Below are positions 6,842 through 15,603 of a stretch of 64,000 nt of DNA, piece after piece. Within the stretch, counting starts at the first letter, position 1. Each line of letters starts with the position of its first letter. The DNA is from Lentihominibacter butyricus (GTDB lineage: Bacteria > Bacillota > Clostridia > Peptostreptococcales > Anaerovoracaceae): NCBI RefSeq assembly GCF_025567305.1, contig NZ_JAOQJP010000007.1:84872-148871 (forward strand). The letters run 5' to 3'. The notes under the pieces were generated by a model. That model was not told the origin of the DNA. It worked only from the letters and a program-made list of their open reading frames with translations, and did not search any database. The translations under genes were made by a program, and so were the position numbers.

Positions 6842-8902
6842 ATGAAATTTGGATCGATACAGAAAAAGCTGGCGGCAGTGTGCCTTGTTGCAGCGGTTTT
6901 GATCACGTATACATCTGCCGTGTCTGCTGTGGCGACAGGCACAGTTCCGGACAGCAGCGCCATAGTTCCGTCAGGTTATACCTTCGATACCGGGTATATC
7001 AATGCTGAGTGGACGATAAATGATGCGTATAAAAACGTGATAACTGTTATGGACAAGCGGTCGGGAGAAGGGTGCATAAGCTTTGTCGTGGCGAAGAACG
7101 ATTCATCGACGAAGACTTATACAGATCCGCTGACTGTTATATACAGGAATGCAGGAAAGATAAACGGAAGATATGTTGACATAAAGCTCAATGTGGACAA
7201 GCTGGTGCAGACCGGCAGCACTAATACGAATATCGTCAACTGCGACGGCGAGTTCTTGTGTCTGTGGTCGGATGTGACCGATGTTTCGTCTCACAAGACT
7301 ACGGGAACGAGGTACAAGCTGACACATACGACAGACCTTTCGTATACGATAACGTATGCTGATGACGGCAGTCTGGTGGAGTTCCCGTGCTTTCAGGCTG
7401 TGACGGATCTTGACACATTCCAGAATGTCGCGTCGGTCGCAGAGGGATTCGTGCCTGTTTCGGGATACAACACGGCGTATCTGTATCCGGGTAGCCTGCT
7501 CAAACAGCAGAACGGGGGATTCTTCGCGCCTTCGCAGCTCGAAACCAACGGGACTGATTCATATACGAAGACAGGACTGTATATAACGACTGATAACGGA
7601 AAATTCACGGGCAGATTTTACGGTACGAACTGCAGGACGCAGCTGCTCATATACAATCAGTACAGATCGGGGATGCTGCCAAAGCCTTCCCTGTATATCG
7701 ACGGCTCGCATGTCTATGAGCCGGGAGAAGACGTGCTGATAAATGTGAAACAGAATATAGGCAAACTGTTCGTGGATACGGTAACGAGATATACGCAATT
7801 TGTGATATCGGATGATGTCCCGCAGGGACTTTCGTATAAATCAGCCAGGGTCCTGGACGAATCAGGCGGTGATGTCACAGATAAAGGAACACTGAGCTAC
7901 GATGAAACTTCAAGAACAGTGAAGTTCGAGTTTTCGAGCGGATTCATACAGTCTCAGAGCAGCTATGACGGGAGTCAGTATACGCTGGAGATAACGGCAG
8001 CTGCGGACAGCCCGGAAGGCGGCAGTGCGGTGATAACCGATACAGCGAGATCGACCATATCGGGAATAGATCAGGAGACTAATGAACAGTCGCTGAAAGT
8101 GGACACGCCGTACCATGTTTCATATGAATATGTGAGCGGATCACAGGGGCGGAGCCTGCCCGAGGAAATAAGCGTTTCAAAAGGAGCATATGCCATTTCG
8201 GACAGTGAGACATATTATCAGGGGGATGAAGTGCTGAGAAAGGAGAGCCCTGCGGAAGGTGAAAAGCTTGAGATCAGAGATGATGACGGCAGTCCTTACG
8301 GCTCCTGGGTACTGTCCTGGGATGAGGAAAAGAAAACGGTGGAAAACGCGGATATAGTTTTTACGGGAACGTGGAGATACGTGCCGGCTCCTCGCCTGGT
8401 GATAGTAAAGAAGATGAAAGACTCAAAGGATGAGTTCACGGCAGCTCACGGCGAACCGGTATTCCTGTTCAGGATAACCGGCAGCGACTCGGGAAAGTCG
8501 TGGTACAGAGCGATTACGTTCAGCAGCGAGGCTGTAAGAGAGGTCAGGAAAAACGGCTCGTACATGGACAGCGACGGTGTATGCTTCGTGCTCCGTGACG
8601 GATATATCTATGGCAGATATGCACCGGTATATCTGCCGGAAGACGATTATACAGTGGAAGAAATCGATACATTCAGGTTCATCAACACGCTGGCAGAGTC
8701 GAGATATCACGGTGACGAGGTGACTGTTGCGGATTCTGCGAAGAAAGCAGTGAAGGCGCCGCTCAGGCTGAGCGAGTACAAGCCCGGTCAGGATGGTTTC
8801 GGTGCGGATTATATCAGCGTATGCTTTGAAAATGCGAAAAGCGACTGGGGAAGGCTGTCGCATACTGATATCATCATAAACAGACTGAAGGAGGCGGAGT
8901 GA
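6842..8902 (+). CDS. Large fimbrial-type surface protein with isopeptide-domain, SHIRT-like and Cna-B-like regions
   Basis: A 686-aa exported protein with a signal peptide of about 30 residues. Residues 35-290 are an uncharacterised beta-rich adhesin-like region. Residues 295-420 (ending VITDTARSTI) resemble the D2-type isopeptide-forming domains of fimbrial proteins. Residues 425-515 look like a SHIRT-type domain (YHVSYEYVSGSQGRSLPEE to FTGTWRY). Residues 520-675 resemble a Cna-B/prealbumin-like domain (PRLVIVKKM and YTVEEID could supply the Lys and Glu of an isopeptide bond). No LPxTG-like anchor is present at the C-terminus, so it may be held by other fibre proteins. The ATG at 6842 is 6 nt after GAAGGTG. 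Domain names are from memory of family patterns; the export and surface role is firm. Confidence 0.7.
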   Translation: MKFGSIQKKLAAVCLVAAVLITYTSAVSAVATGTVPDSSAIVPSGYTFDTGYINAEWTINDAYKNVITVMDKRSGEGCISFVVAKNDSSTKTYTDPLTVIYRNAGKINGRYVDIKLNVDKLVQTGSTNTNIVNCDGEFLCLWSDVTDVSSHKTTGTRYKLTHTTDLSYTITYADDGSLVEFPCFQAVTDLDTFQNVASVAEGFVPVSGYNTAYLYPGSLLKQQNGGFFAPSQLETNGTDSYTKTGLYITTDNGKFTGRFYGTNCRTQLLIYNQYRSGMLPKPSLYIDGSHVYEPGEDVLINVKQNIGKLFVDTVTRYTQFVISDDVPQGLSYKSARVLDESGGDVTDKGTLSYDETSRTVKFEFSSGFIQSQSSYDGSQYTLEITAAADSPEGGSAVITDTARSTISGIDQETNEQSLKVDTPYHVSYEYVSGSQGRSLPEEISVSKGAYAISDSETYYQGDEVLRKESPAEGEKLEIRDDDGSPYGSWVLSWDEEKKTVENADIVFTGTWRYVPAPRLVIVKKMKDSKDEFTAAHGEPVFLFRITGSDSGKSWYRAITFSSEAVREVRKNGSYMDSDGVCFVLRDGYIYGRYAPVYLPEDDYTVEEIDTFRFINTLAESRYHGDEVTVADSAKKAVKAPLRLSEYKPGQDGFGADYISVCFENAKSDWGRLSHTDIIINRLKEAE

Positions 8903-10098
8903 TGAAAGCACAGATGAAGATATCGCGCAGAAAGTTCATTGCTGCCGCCGTGCTGCTGATGACTGCGCTCACGGGAACGCTCGTGTATGCGGCATATGTT
9001 TCTTCTGCAAAGGTGGCCAATAGCTTCAGCTCCGGCGGCGTAAACATTGAAGCGGAGTGTTTACAGGAGAGGGACGGCGAGCTGGTACCGGCAGGCGAAC
9101 TGACCGTTGCGGATCTTGATTCAGTCGTTTCATATATACCGCGCATAACGAACAGGGCAGAGGAATCATATATACGAGTCAGGCTGGAAGCGGAGAGTGC
9201 CGGAGACGATATAAATATCTCAAAATATCTGTACGGTGTTGACAGCAGGTGGAAAGAGGCCGGAGGATATATGTACTGCACCGAGAGGCTCGCGTGTGAT
9301 GAGACTGCGGAGCTGTGCAGAGGCTTCGAGATCCCTGACGACTGGGACTACAGAAAAGAAAACAGGCTGAAAGTAAGAGTCGTAGCCGATGCAGTGCAGG
9401 CAAAAAACATATATCCGGATTTCGAGTCAGAAGCGCCGTGGGGAGATGTGGCGGTCGAAAGATCCGAAGTCAGAGGGCAGTATACAGTCAGAGAAAACGT
9501 GCCGGTTTCAGGACAGGGCGCAGTTAAGATAGTCTGCGACAGGAGTTCGGGGATATCGGTTTCCGAAGATCGAATGTTCAGTGAGCTGACAGACGGAGTA
9601 TTCATGCCCGGGGATGAAAGAAGCGGTAGTCTTGTTATCAGAAACGAGAGAAACCGCAAAGTCAAAGTATTTTTCAAAGCCGTATATGACAGCTCGGAAC
9701 TGTCCCAGAGCATGCAGCTGAGAATCTGCAGCAGAAAGAATGACGGCAGCATGTCGGCAGGAAATGCGCAGAATTTCTACAGCGGCCCGATAGGGGACAG
9801 GAGGCTTGATGAATACAGGCTAATTGCAGAGCTGGGCGCAGGTGAAGAGCAGAGGCTGGATATCACCGCATCGCTTCCGGATGAGGCAGACAACCGATGC
9901 CAGTTGAAAGATGGCGCAAATATATGGTATTTCACTGCTGGTGAGGACGGCACCGAACCTGACACCGGCGAAACAAGCAGCCTCAGCGTACTGCTTATGC
10001 TTGTGTCATTGTGCGCGGCAGCCGCTGCGGCAGCGGCTTTTATCATCGTGTCGCCTGCACGCAGGACAGCCGGCAAAAAACTGCATCAAAAAATATAA
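8902..10098 (+). CDS. SipW-type surface protein with C-terminal sortase-like PDTGE signal
   Basis: A 398-aa protein with a SipW-like N-terminus (hydrophobic helix at about 12-32, then VSSAKVANSFSSGGVNIEAE). Two TasA-like beta regions follow. The C-terminus reads EPDTGE (residues 352-357), a hydrophobic segment at about 361-385 and a basic tail (ARRTAGKK), the layout of a sortase sorting signal with Pro-Asp-Thr-Gly replacing LPxTG. It may therefore anchor the fibre to the wall. Its ATG overlaps the previous stop (TGATG) and GAAGGAGG is 7 nt upstream. No sortase or SipW peptidase is in the window, so processing enzymes must be encoded elsewhere. Confidence 0.7.
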   Translation: MKAQMKISRRKFIAAAVLLMTALTGTLVYAAYVSSAKVANSFSSGGVNIEAECLQERDGELVPAGELTVADLDSVVSYIPRITNRAEESYIRVRLEAESAGDDINISKYLYGVDSRWKEAGGYMYCTERLACDETAELCRGFEIPDDWDYRKENRLKVRVVADAVQAKNIYPDFESEAPWGDVAVERSEVRGQYTVRENVPVSGQGAVKIVCDRSSGISVSEDRMFSELTDGVFMPGDERSGSLVIRNERNRKVKVFFKAVYDSSELSQSMQLRICSRKNDGSMSAGNAQNFYSGPIGDRRLDEYRLIAELGAGEEQRLDITASLPDEADNRCQLKDGANIWYFTAGEDGTEPDTGETSSLSVLLMLVSLCAAAAAAAAFIIVSPARRTAGKKLHQKI

Positions 10099-10124
10099 AC
10101 TGTACCGGATGCAAGTCGATAATG

Positions 10125-10133
10125 TGATATAAT
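10125..10133 (+). promoter_or_regulatory. Extended -10 promoter of the HIT gene
   Basis: TGA-TATAAT at 10125-10133; no clear -35. The HIT start codon is 38 nt downstream. Confidence 0.5.
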
Positions 10134-10170
10134 ATGGCATAACGACAGCAAGAAGAAAGGAAGTGAGATC

Positions 10171-10512
10171 ATGAGCGATTGCATCTTTTGCCAGATAGGC
10201 GAGGGGCAGATACCGTCGAACAAGGTATATGAAGACGATAAGATACTTTGTTTCCACGATCTGGACCCACAGGCACCGGTACACGTTCTGATAATACCGA
10301 AGAAGCATATCACATCTCTGGATGACGTCACTGAAGAAGACAGTGAACTGCTTGGATACATAATGACCAAGGTGAAGGAGATAGCAGCGACACTCGGTCT
10401 GGAAAACGGATACAGACTTGTGAACAACTGCGGCGAAGACGGTCTTCAGACCGTAAAGCATCTTCATTTTCATCTTTTAGGAAAACGAAAGATGACATGG
10501 CCGCCGGGCTGA
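10171..10512 (+). CDS. HIT-family nucleotide hydrolase (HinT-like)
   Basis: A 113-aa cytosolic protein of normal HinT length. It starts CIFCQIGEGQIPS and carries the family HDLDPQAPVHVLIIPKKHI block. The histidine triad is HLHFHLLG near the C-terminus; the central histidine is the nucleotidylated nucleophile that hydrolyses AMP-lysine or other nucleoside phosphoramidates. The C-terminus is slightly unusual (KMTWPPG). It is monocistronic, with its own promoter and a strong terminator. Confidence 0.93.
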   Translation: MSDCIFCQIGEGQIPSNKVYEDDKILCFHDLDPQAPVHVLIIPKKHITSLDDVTEEDSELLGYIMTKVKEIAATLGLENGYRLVNNCGEDGLQTVKHLHFHLLGKRKMTWPPG

Positions 10513-10546
10513 TGACGGGATAAAAGACAAGAAGCAGAATGATGAA

Positions 10547-10616
10547 AAAAGGCTGTATGCCGGCAGTGCCGGGTGTCAGAGATGACACCGGCGGTCGGAT
10601 ACAGCCTTTTCTTTCT
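10547..10616. terminator. Strong terminator between the HIT gene and nadC (convergent)
   Basis: AAAAGGCTGTAT (10547-10558) pairs with ATACAGCCTTTT (10599-10610). An inner hairpin (GTGTCA gaga TGACAC) extends the stem. T-rich tracts on both strands suit both convergent genes. Confidence 0.85.
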
Positions 10617-10684
10617 TATCTTTGATATATATGGCAGATATCGCTGAGATCAATGACATGGCGACTGAGCGCTTTCATACGCGG

Positions 10685-11542
10685 TCAGTCGATGATCTTC
10701 AGGTTTTTCAGTGAAAGATCGAGGATTGGTGCGGAGTGAGTCAGTGCTCCGCTGGAAACGTAGTTGACGCCTATGTCGGCGAGCCTTGCGATGTTTTCCC
10801 TGGTGATATTTCCGGAGCATTCGGTCTCTGCACGGCCGTCTATCATCTCGACTGCTTTTTTCATATCATCATCAGTCATATTGTCGAGCATTATGATGTC
10901 TGCTCCGGCTTCGAGAGCCTCGCGGAGCATTTCCAGATCTTCGACTTCGACTTCTATCCTGCGTACGAACGGTGCGTATTCTCTGGCTCTCTTTACAGCA
11001 GCAGCGACGCCTCCGGCTGCATTGATATGGTTATCTTTGAGCATCACACCGTCAGACAGATTATATCTGTGATTGTGACCGCCGCCGGCTCTTACGGCAT
11101 ATTTTTCAAATATGCGCATGTTAGGGGTCGTCTTTCGCGTATCGAGAAGCTTTATCCCCGTACCTTCCAGCATGCGTGTCATTTCGTTTGTATAAGTGGC
11201 TATCCCGCTCATTCTCTGAAGAAAATTGAGCGCTGTGCGTTCACCGGACAGTATCGCGCGTGCACTGCCTTCGACAGTAGCGATATGCTGTCCTGCAGTG
11301 ACCGCATCGCCGTCGGAAACGAATGCATTAACAACAGTGCTGTCGTCAAGCATACTGAAGACTCTGCTGAATACATCGAGACCTGCGATTATGCCGTCTC
11401 CCTTGCAGAGAAGCTGCGCGGAAGCACGGCTGCTGCTTTTCACTACTGAATTAGTGGATACGTCCTCCGAAGAGATGTCTTCGCGCAGAGCTGATGCGAT
11501 CAGCGGATCCATATTGGTGCGCATAGTTATTTCATCTATCAT
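10685..11542 (-). CDS. nadC: Nicotinate-nucleotide pyrophosphorylase (quinolinate phosphoribosyltransferase)
   Basis: A 285-aa enzyme of standard length that converts quinolinate and PRPP to nicotinate mononucleotide, the third step of de novo NAD synthesis. Family signatures are visible: GERTALNFLQRMSGIAT, LLDTRKTTP, RAGGGHNHRYNLSDGVMLKDNH and IMLDNM. It is the last gene of nadA-nadB-nadC. Its ATG overlaps the nadB stop by 4 nt (ATGA), indicating translational coupling. Confidence 0.96.
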   Translation of the reverse strand: MIDEITMRTNMDPLIASALREDISSEDVSTNSVVKSSSRASAQLLCKGDGIIAGLDVFSRVFSMLDDSTVVNAFVSDGDAVTAGQHIATVEGSARAILSGERTALNFLQRMSGIATYTNEMTRMLEGTGIKLLDTRKTTPNMRIFEKYAVRAGGGHNHRYNLSDGVMLKDNHINAAGGVAAAVKRAREYAPFVRRIEVEVEDLEMLREALEAGADIIMLDNMTDDDMKKAVEMIDGRAETECSGNITRENIARLADIGVNYVSSGALTHSAPILDLSLKNLKIID

Positions 11543-12876
11543 GCTGATTCCTTTCTGTCCTTTTTGATGGCTTCAAGTATCTGTTTCTTGCTGTTTTCCG
11601 AGTATGCCGCCATATCGAGATATTCATGCAGATCCAGTCCGTATACATCGGCGATCTCATCAAGAGAAAGGTCCGCGTATCCCTCGTATCGAGACGGACT
11701 GTCTTTGCCTGCAGACCGCTGAGCGGTCATGTGCATGGCTGCACTTTCCGCGAACACCAGGCTTTCCAGAAGTGAATTGCTGGCGAGCCGGTTGGCGCCG
11801 TGAACACCATTGCAGCATGTCTCTCCTGCCGCGTACAGATGCTCCATCGATGTGCGGCTGTTGAGATCGACATCGACCCCGCCCATGAAATAATGCTGTG
11901 CAGGGACTACAGGGATCCATTCTTTCGTTATGTCATAGCCCTCCTGCATACACTTTTCATAGATGTTCGGAAAGCGTTTTTTCACGTCGATGTTTTTTAT
12001 CGGAAGGAGCGACAGCCATACGTGCTCTGTGCCGTCTTTTTCCATCTGATCGAATATCGCCTTGGAGACGACGTCGCGCGGAAGGAGCTCGTCGACGAAT
12101 CTGTTCCCGTTTTTGTCGTAAAGCTGTGCACCCTCGCCTCTGACAGATTCCGAGATCAGGAACCTCCGCTCGTGCTGCTTCGAGAACAGCGTAGTAGGGT
12201 GTATCTGTATATAACTGATGTTTTTCAGTCTGATGTCGTGCCTGAGCGATATGGCCAGAGCATCCCCGGTCAGATGCGAAAAATTGGTCGAATTGCTGTA
12301 TATCCCTCCTATGCCTCCGCATGCCCACATTACATTATATGCAAATACGGCGCGGAGCTCGCCGCCGGCGTCAGACAGCAGTATGCCGTCGCATGTGTTG
12401 TCGCGGCAGAGGATATCGACCATTGTGGTATTGGTCACGACTGTGACATTGTTTCGTCTACCGACCTGCGACAGGAGCTTGTTTGTTATCTCACGGCCGG
12501 TGATATCGTCGTGGTAGAGTATCCTGTTCGTCGAGTGAGCGCCTTCTCTGGTAAATGAGAGATGCCCGGAATCGCTTTCGAATTCCACTCCGTAGCCGAT
12601 GAGCTCCCGGATCACTCTTCGAGAGTTCCTTATCATGAAATCCACGGATTCCGCACGGTTTTCGTAGTGACCGGCGCGCATGGTATCTTCAAAAAAACTG
12701 TCGTAGTCATCGTCGCTTTTCTGAACGCATATGCCTCCCTGGGCGAGGAACGAATCGCTTTCTTCAAGATCACCTTTTGTTATCATCAGTATTTCCATAT
12801 CTCCGGGAAGATGCAGAGCGGTGAAGCATCCGGCTACACCTGTCCCGACGATTATAACATCATATTTGTTTTTCAT
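11539..12876 (-). CDS. nadB: L-aspartate oxidase (short form)
   Basis: A flavoenzyme oxidising L-aspartate to iminoaspartate for quinolinate synthesis; in an anaerobe it would use fumarate or another acceptor instead of oxygen. The N-terminal FAD motif is VIIVGTGVAGCFTALHL. The family blocks DSFLAQGGI, CGGIGGIYSNSTNF, SEAVRGEG-like SESVRGEGAQL and HGANRLASNSLLESLVF are present. At 445 aa it is shorter than the roughly 530-aa proteobacterial enzyme because the C-terminal helical domain is reduced. From memory this short form occurs in other clostridia, so it is probably functional. It lies between nadA and nadC. Confidence 0.93.
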   Translation of the reverse strand: MKNKYDVIIVGTGVAGCFTALHLPGDMEILMITKGDLEESDSFLAQGGICVQKSDDDYDSFFEDTMRAGHYENRAESVDFMIRNSRRVIRELIGYGVEFESDSGHLSFTREGAHSTNRILYHDDITGREITNKLLSQVGRRNNVTVVTNTTMVDILCRDNTCDGILLSDAGGELRAVFAYNVMWACGGIGGIYSNSTNFSHLTGDALAISLRHDIRLKNISYIQIHPTTLFSKQHERRFLISESVRGEGAQLYDKNGNRFVDELLPRDVVSKAIFDQMEKDGTEHVWLSLLPIKNIDVKKRFPNIYEKCMQEGYDITKEWIPVVPAQHYFMGGVDVDLNSRTSMEHLYAAGETCCNGVHGANRLASNSLLESLVFAESAAMHMTAQRSAGKDSPSRYEGYADLSLDEIADVYGLDLHEYLDMAAYSENSKKQILEAIKKDRKESA

Positions 12877-12900
12877 GATATCTCAGACCTTCTTTCTGCT

Positions 12901-13809
12901 TTACTCAGAAAGCTCCAGCATCCGCTTCATCGGAGCGTGAGCTCTTTTCATGAATCCTTCGTCCATTATGACTTCAGTGACTTCGTTTTCGAGGGCGTCG
13001 ATGACTTTGTCAAGAGAGATCTTTTTCATATTCGGACATATCTGCATGTTTCCGGCAGTGTAGAATATCTTGTCAGGGTTTTTCTTTTTGAGCTGATAGA
13101 AAACGCCCATTTCGGTGGAAATGAGGAATTCTTTGTGATCGCTTTCTGTCGCATAGTTGATGATGCCGGATGTGCTTCCCACATAGTCTGCAAGTTCAGT
13201 GACTTCAGGGCGGCATTCCGGGTGTACGAGCAGCAGAGCATCGGGACGTGCCTTTTTCGCTTCGATGACCTGTTCGCGCAGGAGATTGTGATGCACGTGG
13301 CAGTATCCGTCATTGAAGATGAAATTCTTTTCAGGGAGCTGGTCTGCTATGTAATGTGCGAGGTTCTGGTCGGGGATGAAATAGATGTTCTTTTCCGGCA
13401 GAGCCTTTACGATCTTCAGCGCATTCGACGAAGTGACACATACGTCGCTGTGTGCCTTCAGCTCAGCTGTGGAATTCACATAACAGACTACAGCCAGATC
13501 TTCGTATTCGGATCGTACTTCCTGTATCCTTTCCACATCGGCCATGTGAGCCATAGGACAGTCGGCATCAGCGGCCGGCATCAGCACTTTTTTCCCTGCA
13601 TTGAGTATCTTCGCGCTTTCACCCATGAAAGACACACCGCAGAGCACGATGATGTCAGCGTCGACCTTGGTCGCCATGTCGCTGAGATAGTATGAATCGC
13701 CTATGTAGTCTGCGATGTCCTGAACTTCATCAGGAACGTAGTAATGAGCCATGATGACTGCGTTTTTTTCTTTCTTAAGATCCTGTATCCTGCGAATCTT
13801 TTCATTCAT
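12901..13809 (-). CDS. nadA: Quinolinate synthase A
   Basis: A 302-aa [4Fe-4S] enzyme that condenses iminoaspartate with dihydroxyacetone phosphate to quinolinate. The start ATG at 13809 follows an AAAGGAG RBS. Visible landmarks are AHYYVPDEVQDIADYIGDS and the three cluster cysteines in LCGVSFMGESAKIL, HPECRPEV and GNMQICPNM. It is the first gene of the nadABC operon and has a 5' region with a promoter and repressor-like inverted repeats. Frame remains open upstream to 14043 but that extension has no RBS and no family similarity. Confidence 0.96.
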   Translation of the reverse strand: MNEKIRRIQDLKKEKNAVIMAHYYVPDEVQDIADYIGDSYYLSDMATKVDADIIVLCGVSFMGESAKILNAGKKVLMPAADADCPMAHMADVERIQEVRSEYEDLAVVCYVNSTAELKAHSDVCVTSSNALKIVKALPEKNIYFIPDQNLAHYIADQLPEKNFIFNDGYCHVHHNLLREQVIEAKKARPDALLLVHPECRPEVTELADYVGSTSGIINYATESDHKEFLISTEMGVFYQLKKKNPDKIFYTAGNMQICPNMKKISLDKVIDALENEVTEVIMDEGFMKRAHAPMKRMLELSE

Positions 13810-13896
13810 GATATAAACTCCTTTGTCGGTATCCGCCGGCAGAAGCGTATCCTGCAGTACCGGATACCATGATAAGCTGTACGTCAAATTGTAAAG

Positions 13897-13925
13897 AGTA
13901 TAACATTTTACAGGAAAATAAACAA
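13897..13925 (-). promoter_or_regulatory. Promoter of nadABC
   Basis: On the minus strand: TTGTTT (13920-13925), 17 nt, then TATACT (13897-13902) with an upstream TG giving an extended -10. The weak -35 is compensated by the extended -10. Confidence 0.55.
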
Positions 13926-13953
13926 GACAAATGTCTTTAAAGGTGTCAAGACA
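13924..13953. promoter_or_regulatory. Candidate NAD-repressor (NiaR-like) operator
   Basis: Two inverted repeats built from the same words: AAGACA-AA-TGTCTT (13924-13937) and TGTC-AA-GACA (13944-13953). They abut and overlap the -35 of the nadABC promoter, the right place for a repressor. The TGTCTTGACA-type words fit what I recall of NiaR (YrxA) sites of Firmicutes, but the regulator gene is not in the window. Confidence 0.45.
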
Positions 13954-14084
13954 GCAAGTAAAGCAGATATTTCTGCAAATCAGCTGCACGTTTTGCAAAA
14001 TACAGGTGCACGGACAGGTGAAAGATGGTAAAATAATAGACAAATTTTATATATGTTAATGTTTTGAACAAAAGGAGGCATCTT

Positions 14085-15461
14085 GTGTCAGTGGCACTAA
14101 GTCTTGTTCTTGTAGTATTTTTTCTTTTGATGAACGCGTTTTTCGTGGTAGCCGAATTTTCTCTCGTCAGAGTGAGAAAGTCGCAGCTGCAGATAGCTGA
14201 GGAGGAAGGAAAAAGCGGAGCGAAAGCGGCTCTTCTCGTTGCTAATAATGTAAATGCATATCTTTCGGCATGCCAGCTCGGTATAACGCTGGCTTCACTT
14301 GCTCTCGGATGGCTGGGAGAACCGGCTGTATCCGAGCTGATACGTCCGGCTGTAGCGATGCTGAACATACCTGAATCGGCAGTTTCAGCGATAGCTGTAG
14401 CGGTGGGATTCGCACTGGTGACAGCGCTCCATATAGTGGCCGGCGAGCTGATACCTAAATCTCTTGCGATATTTTCGACGGACCGCTACGCGCGCTTTAC
14501 AGCTCTGCCGCTCGTATGGTTCTACCGGATAACGGCACCGGTGATGTGGCTGTTCAACTCGGTCACGAACGGAGTCATGAAGCTGATGGGGCATGACGAT
14601 CCCACAGAGCAGGAGGTATATACAGAGGAAGAGATCCAGCTGCTGATCGACGAAAGCACGAAAAGCGGTCTGATCGATCCGAAACAGAATGAGTTCGTGG
14701 ACAACATATTCGAAATGTACAACAAGGACGTGTGCTCGATAATGACGCCGCGAACGGATATGGAGTGCTTCGACCTGAATCTCCCGTACAGGGAGAATCT
14801 CGAGATGATAAAAAGATGCAAGTATACGAGATATCCCGCATGCCGCGGAGACAAGGATCACATAGAAGGCTTCATACATATAAAGGATCTTTACTGGAAT
14901 GACGAGAAGATCAGCGGAACGAACTATGAGAATCTGCCGGTGAGGGAGATCATCGCGGTGTCCGAGACGCTTCCTGTCGAGAGGCTTCTTCAGATCATGC
15001 AGGACAAGGACTCGAAATTCGTGCTTGCGGTGGATGAATACGGCGGCACGGCAGGTATCGTGACCTTTTCCGATGTGATGGAGCAGATCTTCGGAAGTCT
15101 GGATGATGAATACATACAGAACGAGGAATCGGAGGTAGTGTTCCTGAGCTATGACAGCTTCCTGATAGACGGATCGCTCCCTGTGGCGGAGCTGATCGAG
15201 CTGATGGGGTTCGAACCCGACAAGGCCGACGAATGCGAGACCGCAGCAGGCCTGCTCCTGAATATTTTCGACAAGATCCCGTCTGAAGGTGAAGATGTTT
15301 CGGTGGAAGGCAAAAATATAAAGGTGACGTTCACCGTCCTGGCAATGGACAGGAGACGTATAGACAGGATAGGCGTGAAAATCGAAAAACAGCAGGCGGA
15401 AGGCGCCGGCGCAGCTTCGGAGTCAGGCGGGGACGCCGTGGAAAAGGGCAGCGATCTGTAA
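14085..15461 (+). CDS. CNNM/CorC-family membrane protein (haemolysin-like divalent cation transporter)
   Basis: A 458-aa integral membrane protein. Residues 1-190 form the DUF21/CNNM transmembrane domain (NAFFVVAEFSLVRVRKSQL; CQLGITLASLALGWLGEPA; AGELIPKSLA). Residues 200-330 hold a pair of CBS domains (SIMTPRTDM; FVLAVDEYGGTAGIVTFSDV). Residues 345-430 are the CorC_HlyC domain. Family members export or transport Mg2+ and other divalent cations. The start GTG at 14085 has AGGAGG 6 nt upstream; an in-frame TTG at 14064 lies before the RBS and is rejected. The C-terminal tail is Gly/Ala-rich (QQAEGAGAASESGGDA), another low-complexity tract in this genome. Confidence 0.88.
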   Translation: MSVALSLVLVVFFLLMNAFFVVAEFSLVRVRKSQLQIAEEEGKSGAKAALLVANNVNAYLSACQLGITLASLALGWLGEPAVSELIRPAVAMLNIPESAVSAIAVAVGFALVTALHIVAGELIPKSLAIFSTDRYARFTALPLVWFYRITAPVMWLFNSVTNGVMKLMGHDDPTEQEVYTEEEIQLLIDESTKSGLIDPKQNEFVDNIFEMYNKDVCSIMTPRTDMECFDLNLPYRENLEMIKRCKYTRYPACRGDKDHIEGFIHIKDLYWNDEKISGTNYENLPVREIIAVSETLPVERLLQIMQDKDSKFVLAVDEYGGTAGIVTFSDVMEQIFGSLDDEYIQNEESEVVFLSYDSFLIDGSLPVAELIELMGFEPDKADECETAAGLLLNIFDKIPSEGEDVSVEGKNIKVTFTVLAMDRRRIDRIGVKIEKQQAEGAGAASESGGDAVEKGSDL

Positions 15462-15505
15462 ATCGCACACGCTGATATTTAAACCGCCTTATGAATAAAA
15501 AAATC

Positions 15506-15534
15506 TTGCATAACGTCTTATAAAATAGTATAAT
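15506..15534 (+). promoter_or_regulatory. Promoter of rpsU-yqeY
   Basis: TTGCAT (15506-15511), 17 nt, TATAAT (15529-15534). Confidence 0.75.
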
Positions 15535-15603
15535 AGCAACGTTATAGGCAAGCCGTTCTTAGGTTTACAAAGATTTCTGTAAAGTCAGGAGGTGAAACGG
15601 GAA

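Noticed and set aside
12562..13695. 377-codon plus-strand frame
   Set aside because: Antisense to nadA/nadB, which have clear motifs.
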